Assembly (NCBI GenBank): GCA_963920525.1
Contig: OY986435.1
Location: 300,574,208 to 300,638,207 of the forward strand
DNA from: Dichetophora obliterata
Taxonomy: Eukaryota > Arthropoda > Insecta > Diptera > Sciomyzidae
Length of the DNA stretch: 64,000 nucleotides
Direction: 5' to 3'
In this document: one piece after another, positions 49,140 through 59,038 of the stretch
Numbering within the stretch: position 1 is the stretch's first letter
How the letters are laid out: every line of letters begins with the position of its first letter
Made by a program: the position numbers and the translations under genes
Notes under the pieces: model-generated
What the model was told of the DNA's origin: nothing
The model's input: only the letters and a program-made list of their open reading frames with translations
Database searches by the model: none

Positions 49140-49350
49140 AGCTGCGTTCCATTCACTTCGAAATAATCCAATTATTTTTTTTTACACGCAAAGCAAAAAC
49201 AAAAATAATAATCCTATAACAAATAGGAATATTTTTGCTATCCATTAAAAATTGTGATATAGCCTTTTAAAAATTTGAAACACAGGTGCCGCACCTGTAT
49301 ATTTTTAAGAGCTGTCATTTCATTTTTTGAATTATTTGTTTGTTTGATAC
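49140..49350. mobile_element. AGCTGCGTTCC element, copy 2 (partial, inverted)
   Basis: Starts AGCTGCGTTCCATTCACTTC and matches, in reverse complement, about 11041-11267, the right part of copy 1. The far end is missing. It lies inside the 2.2-kb hAT-like element. Confidence 0.75.
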
Positions 49351-49374
49351 GCTCTTAATGAATTAAAAATATTT

Positions 49375-50370
49375 ATATCTGAAGTCACAAGGCACATATA
49401 TTTTTAAAAACTTTATAATTATTTTATTTTGTCTATTTTTTATTTCTGAAGTCACGTATGTATATTATTTTATATTAGAAATAAGTACCTACATTTTTTA
49501 AAAATCATATTGTGTTGAAATTAACTGTTTATCTCTTTACAAAGCGCAAATATCTTTGAAAACTAATATTTATTTTATTTTGTTTATTTTTTATTTTTGA
49601 AGTCACTGACATTATTTTATATTAGAAATAAGTACCTAAATTTTTGAAAAATCATATTGTGTTGAATTAACTTTTATCACATCACAAAGCACAAATATCT
49701 TTGAAAACTGTATATATATTTTATTTTGTCTATTTTTTATTTCTGAAGTCACGTATGTATAGTATTTTATATTAGTCCCGGTTTATACTCGTCAAGACTT
49801 GACGGTCAAGTCTTGCGTTCTGGGGAGCGGGAATCGTAACAAAAGGGAAAGAAAAAAATTGACCGTACCGTCAATTCTTGGGCAATTCGTTTTGTGTTCG
49901 TTCGTTGTCCCGCTATTTTCAATTTTATTTCGGCGTCATCAGTACAAACTTGAGAAGGAAAAGGGAGGAGTGAAAGAAACAATTGACCGTCAACTCTTGA
50001 CGAATGTAAATTGAATCGTCAAGTTTAAAAGGGAATATGCAAAACTTGACCGTCAAGTCTTGACGAGTATAAACCGGGACTTAGATATAAGTACCTACAT
50101 CTTTTAAAAATCATATTGTGTTGAAATTAACTGTTTATCTCTTTACAAAGCGCAAATATCTTTGAAAACTAGTATTTATTTTATTTTATTTTGTTTATTT
50201 TTTATTTTTGAAGTCACTGACATTATTTTATATTAGAAATAAGTACCTAAATTCTTGAAAAGTCATATTGTGTTAAATTAAATTGTTATCACCTCACAAG
50301 CCACAAATATTTTTAAAAAAAATATTTTTATTTTATTTTGTTTATTTTTTATTATTTTATTTTTATAAGC
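49375..50370. repeat. ~155-bp tandem array split by a MITE
   Basis: Units start 'gaagtcac' and contain 'attttatattagaaataagt', 'aaaaatcatattgtgttg' and 'caaatatctttgaaaact'. The units alternate between two subtypes (with or without 'gtatgtat'), so the higher-order period is about 300 bp. One unit is interrupted at its TTA by the element at 49775-50080. Confidence 0.85.
49775..50080. mobile_element. 306-bp PIF/Harbinger-like MITE in the tandem array
   Basis: The ends GTCCCGGTTTATACTCGTCA are identical when each is read inward, and the match continues (AGACTTGACGGTCAAG). TTA flanks both sides (49772-49774 and 50081-50083), the 3-bp target typical of PIF/Harbinger MITEs. The neighbouring tandem units show the empty site 'atattagaaataag', which proves the insertion point. 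The plus ORF 49799-50014 is incidental. Confidence 0.9.
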
Positions 50371-50573
50371 GATCTCAAATATAAGACTAAAACATGTGAT
50401 ATGTATAACGATTAACTTTATGTGAAACAATTTGTATGTTATTTATTTGTTATAGTTTTTAAACAAAGACAATAAATGCAAAATTTTTGACTATGGACGT
50501 GTCTATTTATTTCTGCTTATTTAAATGCAAAAATATCTGGTATTTCTAAATTTTTTTAAAATTTCTTATACAT

Positions 50574-50820
50574 ATGGGATTTTTCATGGTATTTTTAAAT
50601 ACGTATGGGATTTTTGTGGGATTTTTAAATGCATTTGGGATTTTTGGTGGTACTTTTAAAACGCTTGGTATTTTTGTGGTAATTTTTAATGATCGTGGGA
50701 TTTTTTTGGTATTTTTTAATTGCTGTGGGAATTTTTTTTGTTTACCTTTACCATGGGAATTTTGGTGGTATTTAATTTATATTACTTTGGGGAAAATGTA
50801 AATTTCGTGGGAATTGTTTC
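50574..50820. repeat. ~27-bp minisatellite near right end of hAT-like element
   Basis: About eight diverged units of 'tgggatttttgtggtatttt' plus 'taaatgc'. Matches the array at 48650-48792. Confidence 0.8.
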
Positions 50821-50863
50821 GAATTTCGGCTGGCAACCTTGTTCGCCGTGTCCCATATCACGG

Positions 50864-51176
50864 TATAATTATTTGACAAGGTAGTAGCGTAGACTGGCTT
50901 GTTTCTCAAGAGCGGCGATGGCTAGTTGTCAAAATTAGCTGCTCATTCAATTAATCAAAGAAATGTGAAAAAATAAGCTACGACTTAAACATAGATAGTC
51001 AATCGCAGCAAACTGAATACATTCCAATAAATTTCGCGAACAAATTTAATGAATCAAAGAAAAGTTACAACTAAGCACATAGCTAGTCAACAGCAGCAAA
51101 CTACAACTCCTTTAGCTGTTTTTGACAACTACCAATCGCCAAAAAACTGTCACGGCTACCTTGTCAAATAATTATA
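50864..51176. mobile_element. 313-bp MITE (TATAATTATTTGACAAGGTAG ends)
   Basis: The left 'ataattatttgacaaggtag' pairs exactly with the right 'ctaccttgtcaaataattat'. Non-coding. It lies only 22 bp beyond the right end of the 2.2-kb element. Confidence 0.8.
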
Positions 51177-53020
51177 CATGGTCCAATATCACAAATTTTT
51201 TGCTATAAGAGCGAGATGCATATATGTGGTTTATTTTATAGCAACTTTGACATATATCAAGCATATATTAACATTTTGAATTTTTCGAGTTGATATTTTG
51301 TATTTAAGAACATCCGAGTCCAGGCACAAGAAAAATTTAACTTTTCATCCGTGCCCACAATGTTCTACCCAACTGGAGAACTTTGAGAAATCAACTTTAT
51401 GGAATTCGTTTCTGATAACATGGGATAGAGCTGATAAAACAGTTTCAGAAACGGTATTTGGAGGGCACTTGCATGGAGGCAGCAGGTGCAAGTGCAACAA
51501 TAATTAAAAAATATTCCAATGGACATTGAAATTGCTGATACATTTATCTCCAATGATGTTTCCTGTACTCATATGTGTGTTAATAAAACAAGCATCTATG
51601 GGTATCTATATCGATTGCTAAGCGCACAAAAGTAATAAGTAAAAAATTTTAAATGTTCAGGAACGTCGATTCCTTTTTAAGATTTCAGTATAACTCAAGA
51701 ATAGCGACAACTATCTTTGTTATTATATTTTTGTTGGATTATAGGGATTCTGGACATACAATAAAACATTTAAAGAGCAAAAAAACACTAGTTTTCCAGA
51801 CAAATTTTGAATATAAAATGAGTTATATCTTAAAAAGTTATGCATGGATTTTTATGTTTGATGCCTCGTTGAATAAGTACTTGCATTACCTGTTTTTCGA
51901 TAACATAAAGCATAGTTTTGTTGGAACACTGAAAAAAACAGCAAGATCGGTAGGCCATTTTTCCAATTTTGGAGGGATATAACTTCTAAACCAATTGCGA
52001 ACGGCCTGAAATTTTTCAAATTTATATCTATGATGCCGAAATTATATCATCTGCAAAAAAAATTAAAAATTAGAGTTGTCGCTATTCTTGAAATGTTCCA
52101 AAATTTCCATATAAATATCTCAGTACAAAATACAAATTTTAACTTTGTATTAACTATTCATTGGCTATAATTTACAGAAGGTGTACATTAAAGTGATTGC
52201 TTGTAAAATGCATTTAACTCATTTCCCTCAATAGGGCACTTTTCACTTTTGTACACTTAACCATCGATATACAATCCAATTCTTTAATTAGAGTTGTTCG
52301 GCATAAAAATTCAGCCCGATTCTCAATAACTTTTCGTAAGAATTGGTTGGAAAGCAAAAGTTCAAGAACATTTTGTAAATTTTTAATGCAAATTTGTCCA
52401 TAAACCGTCAATATTCATGATTGTAATTAAAAAAATGTGATGTCTTTATCCACTATCTTAAAAATTTAATCGTCCTTTTCCGATTCCCCGGGAACAATAA
52501 TTCAGAATAGGGTTGATAATGTATTGTTTTCTAAACTGGATAAGTTTACTTAAATAAAAAAATACTTTGGATAAATAAACAAATTTTTAAAGAATTTTTT
52601 TTCTAATAACATAGTCTTGATGGAAAAAAATAAAAAAATAGTTGCTAGCAAACTTGCGAAACAAAAAACTACCGATGTTGATGAATAAAACCGTAACAAG
52701 ACCTGTGACTATCACTATCGTTTATTATATAAGTGTAGATATTAAAGAAGCATTAACAGAAGCTTTAAATTTGCATCACATGCAATTTTGATCAACAAGT
52801 CCTGAACTGCATCCATGAATTCAGTCGCGAGTATAGTACGCATGCATTTAGAAAGCAATCGCAACACATTCTCTACTAGTTGCTGGTATTATTTGGTGTC
52901 GTCATTGAAGGCAATGTTAGGTGTGCAGCGGCAGTCCACAATATTATGTGCAGTGGGGTAGGAATTTGCGAATAGACAAAATTCGATTAAAATTTGTATA
53001 TTATTTTGTTCCTTAACATT
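51177..53020. other. Intergenic with inverted 'aagaatagcgacaac' motif
   Basis: 'caagaatagcgacaact' (near 51698) and 'agttgtcgctattcttg' (near 52073) form an inverted pair, and a third copy ('aaaaatagcgacaactctaa') is near 58597. This suggests a foldback whose outer limits I cannot set. The ORF 51653-51982 lies across it and has no known domain. A half copy of the 20048-20248 MITE is near 52480-52520. Confidence 0.45.
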
Positions 53021-53024
53021 AGTT

Positions 53025-53515
53025 TTACGCACCCAGATTCAATTCATTGGTGCGATGGTTGGCATACTTTTGTTCAGACCAAAGGAGACCCTCTTGTATT
53101 AGCCACTCCGAAAATTTGTTTGGAGTGAGCATCAGTACAAGCTTTACTTTGGAATCCAATTTAATGCGTGTGGCAGACATATCTTTAACCATAAGCGATG
53201 GTTCGGCCAGCACCAGGAATGAGGGAAATGTTTTACCTTGCAATTTACTTTATTTGCTTTTCTCTTTGCCCTCTTTACCATCCTTAGTTTCAGCCGAAAG
53301 TTTGCTTGCGGCGTTGCTATCGAACCAGCAGCAGTTGCGGCGCCCTTTGCTGCCTTAGCTGGTGTCGTCCCTTTGATAATAGGACGACTGATAAAAGAAA
53401 ATTTACAAAAAAAAATAATTTATTTTCACTAGTAAATATTGTTGCACTTACCTCTTTTTACCTTTTTGTTTGTGCCTGGCGAACGGTTATTCTGTCCTTT
53501 ATATTTTTTAGTCAT
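53025..53515 (-). pseudogene. Frame-broken gene remnant of unknown family
   Basis: On the minus strand a start at 53515 gives MTKKYKGQNNRSPGTNKK then a good donor (GTAAGTGC). After a candidate acceptor near 53388, frames alternate: TTPAKAAKGAATAAGS, then SAETKDGKEGKEKSK and a stop, then FPSFLVLAEPSLMVKDMSAT and LLWSEQKYANHRTNELNLGA. Codon use and composition look protein-like, but the pieces do not share a phase. I do not recognise the family. It may be a decayed gene or a repeat-borne copy. Sequencing error could also explain part of it. Confidence 0.35.
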
Positions 53516-54190
53516 TTTTTGACAGCTTCGATTTTTTTTTCTATTTTACTGGAATGCTATAAAAATAGTTGTCAGTGATGACAATAGTCCAACAACAAAA
53601 AACATAAATGACTGCCGTATTTATAGCAAGTGATAGACTTTTATAGCAAAAGTTTAAAAGTTTATCTTTCATGATCTTCTACGATCTTCTAGCATCACAT
53701 GAGATTGTAGAGGATATCACACGCTATAAAATGCAAAATGTATGTATGTTTTGCACGCTCCTTTATCAATCCCATAAAGAGGCACTCGCATTATATTTCT
53801 TTCCCACTGAAGATGTGATTGTGGGAGATATTAGGAGATCTTAGAAGATCACATGGAAACCGGGCTTTAAGCAATGTGCGCACGGGCATATATGCATTTG
53901 ATCTTGCTAAAATTTTTAAAGAATTTTTTATCATAAATTACAACAGTTTGAGCCCTTGGGGTGGTCTTTTTAAAATAAGGTTCACTCTAGTGTAGCTTCA
54001 AGAGCCAGTGTGTATTATTACTACGCAGGTTTGCGCATGCGTTACTAAGAACGGGTTGTTCTTTGGAAATCTATTTATTTTTGAAATACCATAATAAATT
54101 GGAATTATTTTTGTTATGCATTAAATTTTTCCATATTAAAAATATATTTTGTTAACTAAAATTGTTATATTAAATTACTTTTAAAATATA
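53516..54190. other. Intergenic, no gene seen
   Basis: Several 'agatcttctagatc'-like short inverted motifs occur near 53670-53850. No ORF of note. Confidence 0.35.
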
Positions 54191-54195
54191 CATTT

Positions 54196-54530
54196 ATATG
54201 TTCTTTACTACAGGAGAAATGCATAATTCAAATTTTTCCGATATTTATTTCCATTTATTAAACATAACTTTGAATTACATTTACTTTTAACCAATTTAAA
54301 CAAAACAAATTTTAGCATGAATTTAATTGTGAGCTTTTTAGATCAAGTAAGTTTGAAGAAGGCAACAACAACAAATTTATTTTTGAATAATTTTTATTTA
54401 GAAGATAAAATGCTTTAAAATAGTTTTGAAAAATATAAATGAAAAAACCAGAATTTTTCTCTATTACTGTATAAAAGGGAATTCTATGTTTATACTTACG
54501 ATACCATCGAAACTGTGTCTTTTTTAGTTT
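54196..54530. repeat. Dispersed ~380-bp repeat, copy 2
   Basis: Direct-orientation match to 37763-38165. This copy has a deletion in the middle relative to copy 1. Confidence 0.75.
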
Positions 54531-54594
54531 CAAGTAATAAATAACAAAAAATTTAATTAAAAACGTTTTATATTATTTACAGCTTCAAATTTTC

Positions 54595-54658
54595 AATCTC
54601 GAACTGTGATCCCGGGATCCCGGGATTGAGATTTTCAATCCCGATAATTCCGGGATCA
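54595..54658. repeat. Palindromic CCCGGGAT cluster
   Basis: 'gatcccgggatcccgggatt' followed by 'caatcccgataattccggga'. Similar 'aatcccggaatttttcggga' text is near 29136-29165 and 'atcccgggatta' near 30043, so this is a dispersed repeat tip, probably an element end. Confidence 0.45.
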
Positions 54659-54705
54659 AGAAAAGAGTTTTTCATTTGACTCCCTGCTGTGTACGGTAAG
54701 CATAA

Positions 54706-54874
54706 GAGCCTGAACAGAATCAAAAATTGTTGCGGTCGACGATTCGTTGTTGTTGGAAAATACATGCAAAATGTAGAAAAAACCGCAGCTCGTTTTCCGC
54801 AACGATAAATCGCAGGCTTAGAATATATGCTATTTCAATCGTTGGTCGCAACGATTTTTGATTCATTTCAGGCT
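54706..54874. mobile_element. 169-bp MITE (GAGCCTGAA ends)
   Basis: The left GAGCCTGAACAGAATCAAAA and the right end read inward, GAGCCTGAAATGAATCAAAA, continue as inverted repeats through 'gttgcg'. TAA flanks both ends, a 3-bp target duplication. Confidence 0.75.
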
Positions 54875-55079
54875 CTAAAGTTGGATTTGCGGCAACACTC
54901 ATATAAGGTGGCACCCTTGATAGTTTTTACATTATACTTTCATCTCTTTTTAGCTTACGATGAGGGGAAAATCAACACTTGTTTTTCTCTCCCACTCCCA
55001 CTCTGCTGTCAATTGCTGAATAAGACACAGCAAACGAGCGGAGAATAGGAGTATTATCAAATTAATAATTACACGAACT

Positions 55080-55676
55080 AAAAGAATGTAGAGAATCAAA
55101 AATGCTGAAAAACTTTCTGTGGGGCAAAAAGCAACAGACAGAAAAAGTTGGCGAGCGAACGAGTAGCAAAGCAAAACGCGGCTAAACCGAATTTAAAGTG
55201 CAAGTTTTTGTTGAGTGTGCAAGCATAGATTAATATTCCTTGAAGAATTCCAGTGTAAATTATTAGTCAATTAAAGCAAGAAAAATCTTTGAAAAGAAAA
55301 TAAACGTAGGAATAAAAGCCAACACAAGTGCCTGGCCACGGCCAACTCCCAAATTTATAAGAGTTTTATGTAAAGAAAAAGAAACAAAAGTGCGCACTGA
55401 CTATTACCAGTCCAAATGATGTGATAAAAGAAAGAATAAAAAAAGTAAATGTTATTTGTATTTAGCTTTGTGTTTCAAATTGTTTTACCTGTACTCAACT
55501 ATATTAGCCAAATATTAGATATATATATATATATATATACACGTATCTATACAGAGAAAAGATTACGCAAATATTAAATGAGTTATTTTTATGTGAGATC
55601 ATTTAAATAAAACCGCACAAATCAGCAAAAATGACAATTTGGAGCGATTGCAACAGCAAACAAACCTTCGGAATAG
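55080..55676 (+). other. Possible 5' exon of a rightward gene
   Basis: A 5'-UTR-like A-rich stretch leads to an ATG at 55631 in context 'caaaaATG', which opens a 15-codon frame (MTIWSDCNSKQTFGI) ending at a consensus donor GTAAGTAA at 55677. No downstream exon is visible before the window ends or the next repeats, so the gene would need a long first intron. Weak evidence only. Confidence 0.25.
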
Positions 55677-55699
55677 GTAAGTAAAAAGGCATAATGACA

Positions 55700-56390
55700 G
55701 CAAATAAACGTTTAAGGGAAATTTTGCGAAGCTGCACATAAAATACTGGCAAATAAAAAAAACTTGAAAAAAATGCGACAATAACAAAAATGTAGTTCAC
55801 GCTATAGTTTTCGGGGCGAACAACTAAATCTTAAGACGGTTAGAATTCTGTTGAAATTGAACGCAATCGGAGTTGGATTTATATTTGAACTCTTAAAAAA
55901 AAAACAAAATGGAAAGTGCAGAGTTTTGGGTTTCACATCCTTAAAACTACGATAGCATCAAAATCTGATGAACCAAACATTAGAGATTCAATAAATTATA
56001 TTGCTTTCTATACAACCATGGGCATCCACAAGGGTATGAAGGGGGAACTTTCCCCCTAGGCAGTGAAATTTTTTTAAATATCTTCATATTACATCAAAAA
56101 ACCCGTAAGCTACAATTAAAAACTTTACGAGAGAGTCAAAAAACTTTCTAAATTGTAATTGTAAGTTGCGCCCAAATTTAGGGATTTTATAACTTTTTTA
56201 ATAAAAACATTGTTTTGAGTTGTAGGAGAGTACTATTTAGTAGGAATATTAATTTTGATAACGTGCATCAATATTTAATCAAAAAGCCGACTTTGAATTT
56301 ATTGTAACCATGGTAGAAGGATAGATGTATATGCAGCGCTGGCTGTGCTCTCTTTCCATACTGCCATGTCTGTCAAATTTAGCTGTGTGG
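55700..56390. other. Intergenic, nothing supported
   Basis: AT-rich. No ORF with family content. Confidence 0.4.
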
Positions 56391-56395
56391 CGAAT

Positions 56396-56926
56396 AGGGC
56401 TGTTCACATTTCAAACCGCTCATCAAATCGATCATCAACTGATTTAACAAATGATTTGACCAACAGAATTTGTATGGATTTGATGGCGATTTGACGAGTG
56501 TGAACACTCATCAAATCGTTGGTCAAATCGTTTGATGAAAATCAAAATTTTTTGATTTTTCTGCTGATTTGACGAATGATTTGACGAGTGTGAACACTCG
56601 TCAAATTGTGTAGTACGATTTTATCAGTTCAAAAAAGTTTTCAACCTGAGCACATCGCGGCAAAAGAGGGAGCGGAAGAAAATAATAGCAAAATAATAAT
56701 AAATAACTGTTGCAAATAATTTATAATAATTTATAAAATAATTTAATCTTCTTCCAATACGATTTTAATAACAAGTGGTATTAAAAATTTTCCGTCATCG
56801 CGATGTGATTACTTCGGTGTTCAAGATAAAATGAAATTTGATGAAAAATTTGATGAGTCTGAACACTTTTGTGGTCAAACGATTTGACAAATGATTTGAT
56901 GAGCGGTTTGAAATGTGAACAGCCCT
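56396..56926. mobile_element. 531-bp foldback (AGGGCTGTTCACATTTC ends)
   Basis: The left AGGGCTGTTCACATTTCAAA and the right end read inward are identical for 20 bp, and the match continues (CCGCTCATCAAAT). Subterminal copies of 'gtgtgaacactc' and 'tcaaatcgtttgatg' repeat several times inside. No transposase. The tips contain the CAGCCCTA motif. Confidence 0.85.
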
Positions 56927-57450
56927 AATGTAAAAAAAAAAAAAATAAAGAAAAAGTTTTGCTTCGGTTTGACAATTCCGGCAGTATGCTCTCATCCGGT
57001 GCATATACCTGTATTTTTCTACCATGATTGTTACTTACGACTCTTCTCATTTTATATACGATATTTTCAGTATATATTTATTTTGAAGAGAACTCAAAAA
57101 TACTTTTTCAAGGTATATTTATAATAAAAGCTGAACTAAACCATGCGTTTTTAAACAGTATGTTGTACCCGTCGGTGTGGTAGTTACGATACCATTTCAT
57201 TTACCCTTGTTTCACAGGAACTTTTCAATACGTATACTTACACTCAAAAAATTTTGTGTGTAAATATTACTAATAATTTCGTCCATTCTACGAATTTTAT
57301 TCGTAGCTTTCAGTCACAGACACCTCCGCGTCTAATATATATTACATATTACATACATACATATTACAAATATTTTATTCGTATTCGTATAAAAACAAAG
57401 GTATATTGTACGAATACAATTGTAACATTAACTAATAACGAAAAACAAAA

Positions 57451-57520
57451 CATTCTATCTGAGCTGGGGTTTGAACCACGGTTTTTTTAGCTTACGGGTC
57501 AGTAGACAACAGCAACTTTG
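57451..57520 (-). repeat. tRNA-like SINE head, related to the 23-kb SINE
   Basis: The minus strand contains 'gtggttcaaaccccagctca' followed by 'gatagaat', with a B box (GGTTCAAACCC). The same 'cagctcagatagaat' junction is in the SINE at 23030-23316. The A box is degraded here. Confidence 0.5.
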
Positions 57521-57529
57521 CAATCATAC

Positions 57530-58700
57530 ATTACCTTATATTCGGTAATTGTTCAACAGGCTGAAAGATTTCGATTGTAAATTTTTCTAAACTCAACTAA
57601 TACTAGTACGAAGCCATTAGTAAATACTACGAATGTAGTGGAAGAAATTACGAAGTTACTCATACGAGAAATTGAGAAATGATAATGAATGATATCCCTA
57701 TTAGTCAAGATCATTCTTCGGAGCAACAGGTGGTAAGGGGCATTTAAACCAATAACGCACATGAACTTGGACGATAAGCAAATTTATGTGTTAAAGTAAT
57801 TAATGTTAAAGTACTTAAAAGAAAATAAAGTAAAATAAATTTAAAAAACGAAATGTTTTCCCAAAAGTCGGCTTTAAAAAAATCGTTTTTCTGTCATAAA
57901 GATGATCCATTGTGGATAATTTTTTAATGTTTCGTAAACTTGAGAAAATTGCTAACAATCTTGCATCATTTTAATTTGAAAAAATTGCCGCGATCTAGGC
58001 GAGGGCAAAAGGCTTCTAATTCAAAAGCGAAAAAATAGGACATTAAGATTAATAAAGTAGGCTAATTTTAGATCAAGCACTTATTTTTAAAAAAATCTGA
58101 TGGCAAATTCTTGTTATGAAAACTCTTTTACATTAGAATATCTTATGGTCAAAAGTTTTTTTATGGCTAAAATTTAAATAAGAAACTCGATTTGAAATAT
58201 TTATTTTATACTTCTTCAAATTCACGTTTTTTTAACAGGCGTGTCCTCCCATTTTGAGAATTTTATAGATTTTTTTACAGGCGTGTCCACCCATTTTGAG
58301 AATTTTGTGGATTTTTTAGCGTCGCGTGCTTATATTACATCCAGGATTCAGAATCAAGCCTTTCCGGGAGGATCTGGAATATGTTTAGATAATGAATGGA
58401 GCCCGAAACCCATCTATACTTGTACCTCTTTTTATATTTATTTGTACGTTTTGAATTAAAAAAAATACATTTTTTAAATAATTCATATAATAGGTATGTT
58501 TCCCAACTGGATTATAGTAACTTGCATGCTACTAAAACTGATGCATGCTGAAAAAAGAAATAAGTCAGTTGATGTTCATGCGGGGAACATTTCAAAAATA
58601 GCGACAACTCTAATTCTTAATTTTTGCGGATTATACGAATTTTTACCTCCTAAGATCAAATCTGTTAAATCTTGCTGGTTTTATTCATTTAAAAAAAAGT
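57530..58700. other. Intergenic, no gene seen
   Basis: A ~50-bp direct repeat ('caggcgtgtcc' then 'cccattttgagaattttat') occurs twice at 58238-58320. Otherwise AT-rich. Confidence 0.45.
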
Positions 58701-59038
58701 GTTGGGAAATTTTGTTTTTATTATAGCCCCAAAGGAAAAAGCGATCCATTCGCTGATTACTTTTGATCAGTTTACAAGTCTGATTCACATTCAGTTCATC
58801 CAAGTACATACCGCAGCTCTTCAACTTAGGTATAATAAAGATAGCAGACAAACTCGTTTTTAATATGTTGATTAGTCTAGATTGCAGCAAGGGTCCGTGC
58901 TTTGACTTGCTCCCACACACATTTCTAAAAAACTGTGCCCTTACGATTTACTCTGCTTTAAGTCTCATATACAACAAGTCTCTTTCTTCAGGTACTTTTC
59001 TAAATGAGTGGAAAATTGCCAGCGTTTCTCCTATATAT

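Larger units (their letters stand above)
48622..50841. mobile_element. 2.2-kb hAT-like non-autonomous element
   Basis: The ends CAAGGTTGCCAG (left) and CTGGCAACCTTG (right) are perfect 12-bp inverted repeats. The flanks TTCGCCAT (48614-48621) and TTCGCCGT (50842-50849) match 7 of 8, as expected for an 8-bp hAT target duplication. There is no transposase ORF. Inside are two 'tgggaattttt...ggtattttt' minisatellites next to the ends, a ~155-bp tandem array and fragments of other elements. Confidence 0.75.

Noticed and set aside
51653..51982. 109-aa plus-strand ORF
   Set aside because: It overlaps an inverted repeat motif that recurs elsewhere and has no family signal.
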